A DNA stretch of 64,000 nt, taken from NCBI GenBank assembly GCA_964565865.1, contig CAZMGM010000005.1, positions 26,928 through 90,927 of the forward strand. The letters are read 5' to 3'. How positions within the stretch are numbered: the first letter of the stretch is position 1; each line of letters starts with the position of its first letter. The notes under the pieces are model-generated. The model worked only from the letters and a program-made list of their open reading frames with translations, was not told where the DNA came from and searched no databases. Origin of the DNA: CBDAPI01 sp964565865 (GTDB taxonomy: Bacteria; Acidobacteriota; UBA6911; RPQK01; CBDAPI01). Positions 44,107-53,717 of this stretch are shown piece after piece. The translations under genes were made by a program, and so were the position numbers.

Positions 44107-44777
44107 CCTTTATGACTTTAACCCGACCCTGTGAGACCTGCCTGGTTATGCCTCAAGTTTTAGCTTCTTGCATTACGGTAAGAGTGCTGTAGCTGACGTC
44201 CTCAATGGAAAACGTCTGGGAAGGAACTGAGTGTCCGTCCCCTTTACCGGCTGAGGGACGGTTGGAAGCTGAGTAATCGTGCGCTGCCCGTCTGACAGTG
44301 CGACATTCGGACTCGGAACTCGGAACACACCAGTGGCACCGGGCGGCAGCCGGATGCTATGCGCAACCGGCCTCTTGTAGTGTCTCCTCGCGAGGGTCGG
44401 AACCCCGGGAACGGCAAAGCAATGTCCCCACCCCAGAACAGTGCTCTCCGCCAGGTTACGAACTCTTTACCGTCAGCGGCAATTAGACACATTGAGCCTG
44501 TGGTCTTAGAGACAGTTTAAAGGCAACTTGACACTCCCTGGTGCGGCATCAATGCTGGCCGTGGCCACAGACGTTGTTGAATGATCGAAAGGTCTTGGAA
44601 CGGCAGGCAAAGCACATAACCGCAAGAAGTCAGCCTGCCGTTCGCCAACGGCGAGCTGAGGCTCTACCGTTCTGTTGTTGTGAGAAGAGGTCGGCACGGG
44701 GAACTCGGATCCTGTACGATCCACAGCGAGTTCCCTCCCCCGCGGAGCCAGGACCCGAAATCTAGGGCCTCTGCAAC
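44107..44777. other. Long intergenic region (671 bases) with short-repeat traces
   Basis: No credible gene in any frame. It contains GGACTCGGAACTCGGAACAC near 44309 and CCACAGCGAGTTCCC near 44721. These GGAACTC-type words also occur in the repeats at 14.4, 17.7 and 62.6 kb. No promoter for flanking genes can be picked out, although both neighbours read away from or into it on the minus strand. Confidence 0.5.
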
Positions 44778-47513
44778 TTAGATCAGGCTTCTCAACACAT
44801 AGTGCAGGATCCCTCCGTGCTCGTAATAGAGCGCTTCTTTGGGTGTATCTATGCGAAGGATGACTTCGAACATCTGGTCCGGTTCGCCGGAGGCATGGAC
44901 AACAACTTCCAGTCTCTTTCGTGTAGCCAGACCATCTTCCAGACCGATTATCTCAAAGACCTCAAAGCCGTTCAGGCCCAGGGCATCCGCCGACATTTCC
45001 TCCTCGAACTGCAACGGCAAGACACCCATTCCAATCAGGTTGCTTCGATGGATTCGCTCGAAGCTCTCCGCCAGGACGGCACGCACACCCAGCAGGCGAG
45101 TTCCCTTGGCCGCCCAGTCTCGAGAAGAACCCGAACCGTATTCCTTCCCGCCAATCACAATTAACGGCGTATTTTCCTCCCTGTATTGCATGGCGGCTGC
45201 GTAGATGGACTGTACTTCGCTGTCATGCTCTATTCTGGTATAGCCTCCCTCGACGCCTGGAACCATTTTGTTGCGCAGCCTGATATTTCCGAAGGTTCCA
45301 CGCATCATCACCTCGTGGTTCCCCCGCCTGGAACCGAATGAATTGAACTGCCAGGGTTCAACCCCATGTTTCCTCAGATACTCCCCGGCCGGGCTGTCCT
45401 TAGGAATCGCTCCGGCCGGCGAGATGTGATCGGTCGTTACCGAGTCTCCGAGCAAAGCCAGAACCCGCATCCCCTTGATATCTTCAGGCGTTGAGACGTC
45501 TGCGGTCATCCCTTCGAAGAAGGGCGGATTCTTGATGTAGGTGGAGGACAAGTCCCACTTGTAGCGGTCGCCGGGCGGAACTGAGATCTGTTGCCAGGTC
45601 TCGTCGCCAGCAAAGATATCCGCATACTTATCCCCGAACATTTCCCGGTTTATCGACTGCGCGACAATCTTTTCAATCTCCTGTCCTGAAGGCCAGATAT
45701 CCTTCAGGAAGATGTCGGATCCGTCCGAACCTTTACCAAGAGGCTCCTCATAAAGATCGACATCCATTCTTCCCACCAGCGCGTAGGCGACAACCAGAGG
45801 AGGAGACGCCAAATAATTCGCCCGCACATCCGGGCTGATTCTTCCTTCGAAATTGCGATTCCCGGAAAGCACAGAGCAGGCAATAAGCTCATTCTCTTGG
45901 ATGGCTCGAGAGATGGGCTCCGCCAGGGGACCACTGTTCCCGATGCAGGTCGTACATCCGTAGCCGACCAGATTGAAGCCCAGTTCATCCAGGAATGTGC
46001 TGAGTCCCGCTCCCTCCAGGTAATCCGTAACGACCTTGGAGCCGGGGGCGAGGCTCGTTTTCACCCATGGCTGGGTCTTCAGTCCTTTCTCTACAGCATT
46101 GCGAGCGACCAGACCGGCAGCGACCATAACTCTGGGATTCGACGTGTTTGTACAACTCGTGATGGCTGCAATCACAACCGCCCCGTCTTCCAGATCAAAC
46201 TGTACCGGGCTTTGTTTTCCGGAGCTTTCCATCCGGATTTCAACCCGTCTCTTTGGCAGAGTTGCAAGGGAAACTCCGGCCTCCGCCCCGCCCCCACCAG
46301 GATTGAGACTCTGATTCAAAAACGCCCCGAACGCTACCCTAGTTGACCTTAAAGGAATGCGGTCCTGGGGCCTCTTGGGTCCGGCCAGACTGGGTTCTAC
46401 AGCTGCAAGATCGAGGGATTGTGTCTCGGAATACTCAGCCTCCCGACTGTCCCTGTAGTGGAAAAGGCCCTGTGCTTTTGCGTAAGTCTCCACCAACTCG
46501 ACCTGTGTCTCGTCACGAGCCGTCAGACGAAGATACTCGACGGTCTGTCCGTCGATGGGGAAAATCGCACAAGTAGCCCCATACTCCGGCGACATGTTTC
46601 CGAGAGTTGCCCGGTCGGCCAGAGAAAGGTTGGTCACACCAGGACCGAAAAACTCCACGAACTTTCCCACTACTCCTAGCTGACGAAGAATTTCTGTGAT
46701 CGTCAGAACCAGGTCCGTCGCGGTCGCACCCTCCTGCAATTTACCCTCTAGACGGAACCCGACCACCTGGGGAATCAAAAGGCTGATCGGCTGTCCCAGC
46801 ATGGCCGCTTCTGCCTCAATCCCACCCACACCCCAGCCCAGGACTCCTAGGCCGTTGATCATCGTTGTGTGACTGTCCGTTCCAACCACAGTATCGGGAA
46901 AGGCCAGGATCCCGCATTCGGATTCGACTGCAAAAACCACCCGAGCCAGGTACTCCAGGTTCACCTGATGTACGATTCCGGTAGCGGGAGGAACCACCTT
47001 GAAATTGTCGAAAGCCGTCTGTCCCCACTTGAGAAACCCGTACCTTTCCCGGTTGCGTTCGAACTCTCGCTGAACGTTGATCTGTAGTGCGGTGGCTGTG
47101 GCAAAGGAATCCACCTGTAAAGAATGGTCGATCACCAGTTCGGAAGGTACCAGAGGATTGATCCTCTGAGAGTCACCGCCCAACGCCGACATGGCATCCC
47201 TCATCGCCGCCAGATCGACTACTGCCGGAACTCCGGTGAAGTCCTGAAGGATAACTCGAGCGGGAGAAAAAGCGATTTCCCGGGAAGGTTTCGCCAGTGG
47301 ATCCCACTCGAGCAAGGCCTCAATATCTTTAGCCGTCACTAATTCACCGTCTTCGTTCCGCAGGAGATTCTCAAGCAGAATCTGAAGACAGAAGGGAAGT
47401 CTGGCAACGTCTCCCAGGCCCCTTTTCTCCAGTTCCTGGAGACTGTAGTAGTGATGCTGCCGCCCCCCGACTTCAAGGCTCGACCGGGTTCCAAAGCTAT
47501 CTCGACTTAACAT
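44778..47513 (-). CDS. acnA: Aconitate hydratase A
   Basis: Isomerises citrate to isocitrate in the TCA cycle using a 4Fe-4S cluster. The 911-residue protein has 'VVGTDSHTTMINGLGVLGWGVGG', the cluster cysteines in 'AAITSCTNTSNP' and 'GYGCTTCIGNSGPL', and the swivelling C-terminal domain with 'GSGSSRDWAAKGT'. Length and order of domains fit the AcnA/IRP1 type. It is divergent from lpdA across ~160 bases. Confidence 0.96.
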   Translation of the reverse strand: MLSRDSFGTRSSLEVGGRQHHYYSLQELEKRGLGDVARLPFCLQILLENLLRNEDGELVTAKDIEALLEWDPLAKPSREIAFSPARVILQDFTGVPAVVDLAAMRDAMSALGGDSQRINPLVPSELVIDHSLQVDSFATATALQINVQREFERNRERYGFLKWGQTAFDNFKVVPPATGIVHQVNLEYLARVVFAVESECGILAFPDTVVGTDSHTTMINGLGVLGWGVGGIEAEAAMLGQPISLLIPQVVGFRLEGKLQEGATATDLVLTITEILRQLGVVGKFVEFFGPGVTNLSLADRATLGNMSPEYGATCAIFPIDGQTVEYLRLTARDETQVELVETYAKAQGLFHYRDSREAEYSETQSLDLAAVEPSLAGPKRPQDRIPLRSTRVAFGAFLNQSLNPGGGGAEAGVSLATLPKRRVEIRMESSGKQSPVQFDLEDGAVVIAAITSCTNTSNPRVMVAAGLVARNAVEKGLKTQPWVKTSLAPGSKVVTDYLEGAGLSTFLDELGFNLVGYGCTTCIGNSGPLAEPISRAIQENELIACSVLSGNRNFEGRISPDVRANYLASPPLVVAYALVGRMDVDLYEEPLGKGSDGSDIFLKDIWPSGQEIEKIVAQSINREMFGDKYADIFAGDETWQQISVPPGDRYKWDLSSTYIKNPPFFEGMTADVSTPEDIKGMRVLALLGDSVTTDHISPAGAIPKDSPAGEYLRKHGVEPWQFNSFGSRRGNHEVMMRGTFGNIRLRNKMVPGVEGGYTRIEHDSEVQSIYAAAMQYREENTPLIVIGGKEYGSGSSRDWAAKGTRLLGVRAVLAESFERIHRSNLIGMGVLPLQFEEEMSADALGLNGFEVFEIIGLEDGLATRKRLEVVVHASGEPDQMFEVILRIDTPKEALYYEHGGILHYVLRSLI

Positions 47514-47657
47514 TCCCGCATGTCCCTTCTAGAGCTTTGCAGGCCGTGGAAAAGGCCTCACAGACAGTCAGTATCAAGATACTTGGACTTTTGACCCAAG
47601 GCAAATCAGCCCCGGCTCCAAGGTTCTTCTCTCGTCCAGAAGTCGCTCTCTTCGTGC

Positions 47658-47663
47658 TAAAAT
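47658..47663 (+). promoter_or_regulatory. -10-like hexamer TAAAAT before lpdA
   Basis: In context TGCTAAAAT, 11 bases before ATG 47675, with no Shine-Dalgarno. It marks 47675 as the likely start and suggests a nearly leaderless message. Confidence 0.38.
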
Positions 47664-47674
47664 CCACAGTCTCG

Positions 47675-49108
47675 ATGGCCAGTTCTCCTCACGTTTCAGA
47701 TATTGAAAGGGTTCATGAAGCGGATGTCGTTGTCATAGGCGCTGGCCCGGGAGGCTACAGCGCCGCCTTCCATGCCGCGGATCTCGGCCTGCAAACGATT
47801 CTAGTCGATCTTCGAGAAAAACCGGGAGGCGTCTGCCTGCACGTTGGGTGCATTCCTTCGAAGGCCCTGCTTCATGTCTCCCAGATCCTCTACCAGGCGG
47901 AGCAGGCCTCCATCTTCGGCGTTGAGTTCCAGAAACCTCGTGTAGACATCAATCGTGTGCGCGAGTGGAAGGATGATGTCATTCAGAAATTGACCGGAGG
48001 GCTGGGGCAGATTGCGAAAATGCGCGGCGTTAAGTTCGTGCAGGGGCGTGCCGTCTTCCAAAACTCGCAGCAGTTGAAAGTGCATGGGAAAGCGACGGCT
48101 GAGATTAATTTCAAGCATGCGATTATTGCCACGGGATCCCGGCCCACCACTTTTCCGCCTTTCGATATCGAGAGTGAAAGAATCCTCGATTCGAGTAGTG
48201 GTCTGGAGATTCGGGAAGCGTACGAGCGTCTTCTCATCGTGGGCGGTGGGTACATTGGTCTGGAAATGGGGACCGTTTACGCAGCACTGGGATCCAAGGT
48301 AACGATCGTAGAGTTGACTGAAGGCCTCCTTCCAGGTGTCGATCGGGACCTGGTTCGTCCTCTGGAGAAGCGCTTGGGCGAGTCCTTCGAGGCGATCCAC
48401 CTGAAGACTGGTGTAGACCGATTAAATGAAACCTCCCAAGGTATCGAAGTTCAAATGAAGGGTAACGTCAACTCCTCAGAGGTCTTCGATGCCGTGCTGG
48501 TTGCGGTAGGACGAACCGCCAACACGGATGGGCTGGGGCTGGAAAATACAAAAGTCCGGTTGCAGGACAATTTCGTGGCCATCGACGAGCAATGCCGAAC
48601 CAGTGATCCTTCTATTTTTTCAATTGGAGATGTTGCAGGCCAGCCCATGTTGGCTCACAAGGCCTTTCGGGAGGGGAAAATAGCGGCGCAAGTCATGGCG
48701 GGAAAAGCGGCAGAACTGGACAATCTGGCCATTCCAGCCGTTGTGTTTACGGATCCCGAGATTGCCTGGTGTGGACTGACCGAAACGGAGGCCAGGCAGG
48801 AAGGGCGGGAAGTAAGCGTAGCCAAGTTTCCCTGGTCTGCCTCTGGACGAGCTTTGACCCTGGGGCGAACGGATGGCCTGACCAAGATCATTTTTGATCC
48901 CGAGACCCAGGCCGTACTGGGAGTTGGAATTGCGGGTCCGGGAGCCGGAGAGCTGATCGCCGAGGGTTGCCTGGCCGTAGAAATGGCCGCGGTGGCAGAG
49001 GACCTCATGGCCACGATCCATCCCCACCCCACCCTCTCGGAGACCGTCATGGAGGCAGCCGAAGTTCTGTTCGGACACTCCTCCCATATCTACAAGAGAC
49101 GTCAGTGA
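47675..49108 (+). CDS. lpdA: Dihydrolipoamide dehydrogenase
   Basis: E3 of 2-oxoacid dehydrogenase complexes. The 477 residues have the FAD motif 'DVVVIGAGPGGYSAAFHAA', the redox disulfide GGVCLHVGCIPSKALL, the NAD motif 'LLIVGGGYIGLEMG', and the His-Glu pair in IHPHPTLSE. The open frame begins at 47537, but the extra 46 residues are unlike the family and lie upstream of a -10-like box. The esterase gene begins on the next base after the stop. Confidence 0.95.
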   Translation: MASSPHVSDIERVHEADVVVIGAGPGGYSAAFHAADLGLQTILVDLREKPGGVCLHVGCIPSKALLHVSQILYQAEQASIFGVEFQKPRVDINRVREWKDDVIQKLTGGLGQIAKMRGVKFVQGRAVFQNSQQLKVHGKATAEINFKHAIIATGSRPTTFPPFDIESERILDSSSGLEIREAYERLLIVGGGYIGLEMGTVYAALGSKVTIVELTEGLLPGVDRDLVRPLEKRLGESFEAIHLKTGVDRLNETSQGIEVQMKGNVNSSEVFDAVLVAVGRTANTDGLGLENTKVRLQDNFVAIDEQCRTSDPSIFSIGDVAGQPMLAHKAFREGKIAAQVMAGKAAELDNLAIPAVVFTDPEIAWCGLTETEARQEGREVSVAKFPWSASGRALTLGRTDGLTKIIFDPETQAVLGVGIAGPGAGELIAEGCLAVEMAAVAEDLMATIHPHPTLSETVMEAAEVLFGHSSHIYKRRQ

Positions 49109-50140
49109 ATGCCGGTCCACAGTTTCGCACCCCTACAAGGGAAAATTGTGGAAACCTGGGTCGATTCAGAAGCTGTCAAGAACAATCTCCTGGGCGACCC
49201 GAGCCGTCGCCTGATTCACGTCTACCTGCCGCCTGAAGAAACCAACTCTCAGAGCCGATTTCCCCTGTTTGTCTATCTCGCCAGTTTCACCAACAGCAGC
49301 CTGAGGATGACCGCTTGGAAGGCCTTTGGTGAGAGCTTCCCTCAGCGGCTGGAACGGCTCGTGCAAAGAGGGGAAATGGGCCCGGCAGTGGTTGCATTTC
49401 CCGACTGCTTTACCTCACTGGGTGGGAACCAGTACGTCAATTCCGAGGTAATGGGAAACTGGGAGGATTTCCTTCTAGAGGAGCTTTTACCCCACTTGAC
49501 TGCGAAGTTCCCCATTGACCATTCCCCTATGCGACGCGCCATTGTGGGGTTCTCCAGTGGAGGCTACGGCGCCCTGGTGCAGGGGCTCCGCCATGGTAAT
49601 CAGTGGGGCGCCGTCGCCTGCCACTCTGGGGACATCGGTTTCGACCTCCTCCTCAGGCCCTTGTTCCCGAAGGCAGCGCAGATACTGCAAGAGAACGACT
49701 TCAGCTGCCAGAAGCTGCTCGAGAACTTTCGGACAGGTGTCAAGCTGGATAGCCTGCAACTGGAAACGGTCAACCTCCTGGCCATGGGGGCTAGCTACGA
49801 TCCCGATCCGGACCAGGCCTTCGGTATCCGTCTTCCTTTTGATGCCTTCACTTGTGAACTGATTGAGGAGAGATGGTCCCGGTGGCTGTCCCACGACCCC
49901 CTGCAGTTGGTTGACCGCCCACAATGCCGGGATAATCTGTCACAACTTCGAGGCCTTTACATGGACTGTGGCAATCAAGACCAGTATCACCTTCAATTTG
50001 GATCTCGCAGACTGGTGCGCAAACTCCAGTCCTATGAAATCGAGCACCACTACGAGGAATTCGATGACAATCATTCTGGAGTCGACTATCGACTCGACGT
50101 TTCATTGCCCTTCCTCTACAAGGCGGTGACCGGCGGTTAG
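49109..50140 (+). CDS. Esterase-D-like alpha/beta hydrolase
   Basis: 343 residues of the putative-esterase family (esterase D / enterochelin esterase-like). The nucleophile lies in VGFSSGGYGA (G-x-S-x-G), the likely catalytic His in 'FDDNHSGVDYR' near the end, and 'LRGLYMDCGNQDQY' may supply the Asp. No signal peptide. It begins immediately after the lpdA TGA, so the pair is probably co-transcribed. Substrate unknown. Confidence 0.83.
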   Translation: MPVHSFAPLQGKIVETWVDSEAVKNNLLGDPSRRLIHVYLPPEETNSQSRFPLFVYLASFTNSSLRMTAWKAFGESFPQRLERLVQRGEMGPAVVAFPDCFTSLGGNQYVNSEVMGNWEDFLLEELLPHLTAKFPIDHSPMRRAIVGFSSGGYGALVQGLRHGNQWGAVACHSGDIGFDLLLRPLFPKAAQILQENDFSCQKLLENFRTGVKLDSLQLETVNLLAMGASYDPDPDQAFGIRLPFDAFTCELIEERWSRWLSHDPLQLVDRPQCRDNLSQLRGLYMDCGNQDQYHLQFGSRRLVRKLQSYEIEHHYEEFDDNHSGVDYRLDVSLPFLYKAVTGG

Positions 50141-50362
50141 TTACTAGTTACCGGTTGAAGGTTGAATATTGAAAGTTGGGGTGCTTTCTACATTCTACTC
50201 TATACTTGTAGGTGACTTGCGACGATCCCATCGGACCAGCCACGGTCCTCCGCCCAAAGAGATCTAGATCAACAAAAAGAATCCATTAAGGAGGACTTGA
50301 AAACCACATGGGCAAGGCAGGGGGAACATAGAAACAGGTGTTATCCCGACAGTGGGGGGGCA
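50141..50362. other. Intergenic region with repeat trace and possible msrP promoter
   Basis: CCGGTTGAAGGTTGAATATTGAAAGTTG at the left edge resembles part of the 14.4/17.7 kb repeat. TATACT at 50201-50206 could be a -10. AAGGAGGA at 50288-50294 has no well-placed start for a long gene. Confidence 0.35.
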
Positions 50363-51373
50363 ATGCAGAAATACTGCGCCGATATACCCAATCTCCGTGC
50401 AATTGATGACAAGGTGTTCTTCAACCGGCGAAGGTTTGTTCAATCCCTGGCACTGGGGTCGATTGCCGCCACCTCTGCATCCCTCTCCCGGTCTCCGGCC
50501 CGCGGCCAGGAGCTTCTCGAGGAACCCTTTTAGCGACCCCATATCTTTCCGGCATCACGCAACCCGAGCTACGAGATTCCTGGTAGTCTGGAAACCAACC
50601 TGACCCCCCGTCACGTGGCCGCCACCCACAACAACTTCTACGAGTTTCTGCCCGGGCACGGTGGGCCGGTGTGGAGACACATCGGGAATTTTGAAGTTGA
50701 ACCCTGGAAGCTCGAAATCAAGGGTCGGTGCCGGAACCCCCGCACCCTTGACCTCGACGACTTGTTCAAGATTCCCCATGAAGAACGGCTTTATCACTTT
50801 CGCTGTGTAGAACGCTGGGCTATGAACGTACCTTGGAGCGGCTTTCCACTCCGGCGCCTGATCCAGGACTCCGAACCGAATCGGGATGCGAAGTACGTGC
50901 GTTTCGTGACCGCTTATCGACCTTCTCAAATGCCGGGAATCAGAAGAGCCCCATCTTATCCGTGGCCTTACCACGAAGCCCTCCGCCTCGATGAGGCCAT
51001 GAACGAGCTCGCTCTCGTTGTCACGGGCGTTTATGGAAAACCACTTCTCAAGCAGCACGGCTCACCGATTCGCATTATCGTCCCCTGGAAATACGGCTAC
51101 AAGAACCCGAAGTCGATCGTGAAGATCGAGTTCGTGAAAAAGAAACCGAAGATCTTCTGGCAGATTATGCCTCACGAATACGGGTTTCTCTCCAACGTCA
51201 ATCCGAACATACCGCACCCTCGCTGGAGCCAGGAGCGCTCCTAATGGCTGGACTCTCACACCTGGTTTCCAACCCCTCTCTTCAATGGGTACGCCAAGTA
51301 CGTAGCAGACCTGTATCCCGACGAACCCCTCACACCCCAGACGCCTCTACTCCGGGGGCAGAGGGCTCGTTGA
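50363..51373 (+). pseudogene. msrP: msrP (protein-methionine-sulfoxide reductase, molybdoenzyme) with two in-frame stops
   Basis: MsrP (YedY) repairs oxidised periplasmic proteins with a molybdopterin centre. One frame runs from ATG 50363 through a twin-arginine signal (NRRRFVQSLALG) to TAG 50531-50533. It continues with 'RPHIFPASRNPSYE', 'ATHNNFYEFLPG' and the Mo-binding cysteine in FRCVERWAMNVPWSGFPL. It then meets TAA 51242-51244 right after 'HPRWSQERS' and resumes 'WFPTPLFNGYAKYVADLY' to TGA 51371-51373. The frame is otherwise intact, so inactivation looks recent. No msrQ membrane partner follows. Confidence 0.82.
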
Positions 51374-51419
51374 AATATACGAACTGCCTGCAAGAGGGCC
51401 GGGGTAGAGCGTCGCCTTT

Positions 51420-51884
51420 TCAAGTCTTGAGCCGACGACGCAACTTCTCCCGGAGAGCCAGACGGCGGGCTTCTTCCGATCGGCTGAGATGAAAGCGGGT
51501 CCCCGAGAGAAGGTGGGTCTCCCGCTCATTCTTCGGAATCCGGTCCGAAAGCACCTGGGAAAGGCGAAGAGCGTACAAACAGTGCGCCTCGTCGCTGAGC
51601 ATGAGCGCCGCCTCCCCCTTGACGTAAAGGCAATAGGAGCTGCGAACGAAGACAAGGAGGCAGGGAGGACGTCTTTCCAGAAACTGACACGTCCCGCTAC
51701 GGTCAAGGAGATAGAAGAAAACCTCCTCTCCGTGGACCAGAATCTCGAAAAAAGACAACAGCGCAACGTGGGGGAAACCCTCCGGATCAAGGCTCACGAG
51801 CGGCACCGCGACCCTGGGGGGAGTGTCAGACTGAAGGTCTCGTTTCAAAATCTCTGGAATCTGACAGCCAAGTTCAAGGGACAC
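51420..51884 (-). CDS. Pyridoxamine-5'-phosphate-oxidase-like (split-barrel) protein
   Basis: 154 residues. 'VAVPLVSLDPEGFPHVALLSFFEILVHGEEVFFYL' followed by 'FLERRPPCLLVFVRSSYCLYVKGEA' resembles the FMN-binding split barrel of the PNPOx-like superfamily. Cofactor and substrate cannot be read. The start is GTG at 51884. It is divergent from the EamA-Nudix gene and convergent with the dead msrP. Confidence 0.6.
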   Translation of the reverse strand: MSLELGCQIPEILKRDLQSDTPPRVAVPLVSLDPEGFPHVALLSFFEILVHGEEVFFYLLDRSGTCQFLERRPPCLLVFVRSSYCLYVKGEAALMLSDEAHCLYALRLSQVLSDRIPKNERETHLLSGTRFHLSRSEEARRLALREKLRRRLKT

Positions 51885-51979
51885 GCTGACCTCTCAAAGA
51901 GTACCCTACTGATTCGAGCGGGATACTTGCAAGGACCCGGCGCAATGAGAAGCTCGACACCAGCTTTGTGTTCTCTGAT

Positions 51980-53311
51980 ATGACTGCCCGTCGTTGTCCC
52001 ATCAGCCTTTTCCTGACAGTGATCGTAGCCGTGGGTTCGGTTTCTTTCGGATCGCTGCTGGTCAAGTGGAACAATGAACCTCCCCCTCTTACCATCGCGT
52101 TCGTTCGCATGGCCTGGGCGACCGTCTTGTTGTTTCCCTTTTACGCAAGAGCACGGAGGGCTCGTCCGGCGCGGGGCAGACGGTTTCAGCCGTTGGGTTC
52201 CATCGTGCTGGCCGGGCTGGCCCTCGCCTTGCACCATGCTTGCTGGATCACATCCCTGCGCCACACTTCGGTGGGAGTGTCGGTGTTTCTTGTCAATACG
52301 GCACCGCTGATAGTCGCCCTCGTCTCATTTCTCCTTTGGAAGGAGCGCCTCACCGGCCTTGGATTCACCGGAATTCTGTTGGCGGTGGCGGGCGCGGCCG
52401 TTCTTAGCCTGGGCCAGGTTGAGTCACCAGGAACACTCAAAGGGGCGCTTCTTGCTCTGCTGGGGGCCTTGTTTCTCGGTGTCTACCTGACTGCCGGCCA
52501 CGCCAGCCTGCGGAGGACAAGTCTGTGGCTCTACGTGTATCCAACCTACCTGATATCGGCACTCGTGCTGGGGGTTCTGGTGGCTTTGACTGAGAGCCAA
52601 ATTCAGGGCTTTGGGCTTCGTACGCACCTCCTCATGTTTCTGCTGGGTCTAGTCCCCCAGTGTGTTGGGCACACCTCCTATAACCGGGTGCTGGCACATC
52701 TTTCCCCGACCCTCGTCTCACTTCTCATCCTCGGTGAACCGATTGGTGCCTTAACTCTGGCCTACTACTTCCTGGGGGAACGCCTGGGATCCATTTCACT
52801 TGTGGGCGCGGCCGGGGTAGGGATTGGCGTCTTTCTGGTGTCATTGCGCGGCATTCGCACTTCTCCAGTGCAACAGATCGCTGTCGCAATCATTAACTCC
52901 AGGCATGGAATCCTGGTACGGACACGCGGCAAAGGCAACCATCTGGAAGGACTGTTGGAGTTTCCTGGAGGCAAGATCGAGAACGGAGAGACTCCGGCCC
53001 AGGCTGCAACTCGAGAGGCCAGAGAGGAAGTGGGTCTCCTCCTCGACACCGCAGATGCCCGTGAACTTGGGCAGCAGACCTACCATTATTCCGATTGCAG
53101 CGTCCATCTTCACTTTCTCCTTTTCGACTTTACAGGACCGGCGCAACCGGGAGACGGAACCTGGGTTCGTACTCGCGACCTGGATGAGCAAGATTTCCCT
53201 CCTGCCAATCAGGGTGTGCTTCGAATCTTAAAGAGTCTCATAGAACCAGACGGTGAGGATGAGGAGAAGCCCAAGAATCACAATGACAGAGACGGCCCAC
53301 CTGAAGCGTAG
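51980..53311 (+). CDS. EamA/DMT transporter fused to a Nudix (MutT-like) hydrolase
   Basis: A single open frame joins two full domains. Residues ~5-290 are a ten-helix drug/metabolite transporter with two EamA halves ('FGSLLVKWNNEPPPLTIAFVRMAWA', 'GEPIGALTLAYYFLGERLG'). Residues ~300-425 are a Nudix domain with the box GGKIENGETPAQAATREAREEVG (GX5EX7REX2EEXG), which opens like MutT ('VQQIAVAIINSRHGILVRTRGKG'). The linker is only a few residues. MutT types cleanse 8-oxo-dGTP; this one would sit at the membrane. ATG 51980 is preferred over GTG 51968. The last 84 bases overlap the convergent zinc-ribbon gene. Confidence 0.85.
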   Translation: MTARRCPISLFLTVIVAVGSVSFGSLLVKWNNEPPPLTIAFVRMAWATVLLFPFYARARRARPARGRRFQPLGSIVLAGLALALHHACWITSLRHTSVGVSVFLVNTAPLIVALVSFLLWKERLTGLGFTGILLAVAGAAVLSLGQVESPGTLKGALLALLGALFLGVYLTAGHASLRRTSLWLYVYPTYLISALVLGVLVALTESQIQGFGLRTHLLMFLLGLVPQCVGHTSYNRVLAHLSPTLVSLLILGEPIGALTLAYYFLGERLGSISLVGAAGVGIGVFLVSLRGIRTSPVQQIAVAIINSRHGILVRTRGKGNHLEGLLEFPGGKIENGETPAQAATREAREEVGLLLDTADARELGQQTYHYSDCSVHLHFLLFDFTGPAQPGDGTWVRTRDLDEQDFPPANQGVLRILKSLIEPDGEDEEKPKNHNDRDGPPEA

Positions 53312-53683
53312 ACGTTCCACAGCTTCAGTCAGCTTCTCATCAAGGTGCCGATCCTCGACCCTCATCTTCCATGTTTTGGAGTCGAGAACGCCTTCAGATG
53401 GGGTGAGCTCCGGTCCAATGGGCTCAACCCGGATGAGCCGCGGCGCAAACCATAGCAATAGTCCGATAATCACGAGCAACGTGAACAAGGGGAGATCACC
53501 GTGACTGACGACAAAGATAAGCGCAAGAGCCAGAAGTACGAGGACAATCAGGAGAATCCGAACGTAGAACCAGGGCACCGTCGCTTTGAATTTGGCTCCG
53601 CAACGAGGGCACTGCATCCTAGACCAAACCGTCAAGGGTTCAGTCCAGAGCCAGGTCTTGCAAACAGGACACCTCTGCGACAC
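53228..53683 (-). CDS. Small zinc-ribbon membrane protein
   Basis: 151 residues. The N-terminus has two CxxC pairs (CPVCKTW ... CPRCGAKF), a zinc ribbon; then two membrane spans (FYVRILLIVLVLLALALIFVV and LPLFTLLVIIGLLLWFA) and a final span at the C-terminus. Function unknown. Its 3' end overlaps the 3' end of the EamA-Nudix gene by 84 bases on the opposite strand. Confidence 0.72.
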   Translation of the reverse strand: MSQRCPVCKTWLWTEPLTVWSRMQCPRCGAKFKATVPWFYVRILLIVLVLLALALIFVVSHGDLPLFTLLVIIGLLLWFAPRLIRVEPIGPELTPSEGVLDSKTWKMRVEDRHLDEKLTEAVERLRFRWAVSVIVILGLLLILTVWFYETL

Positions 53684-53717
53684 TTAGTACTCCTTGTCCA
53701 TCACCGGGGGACTCAGT

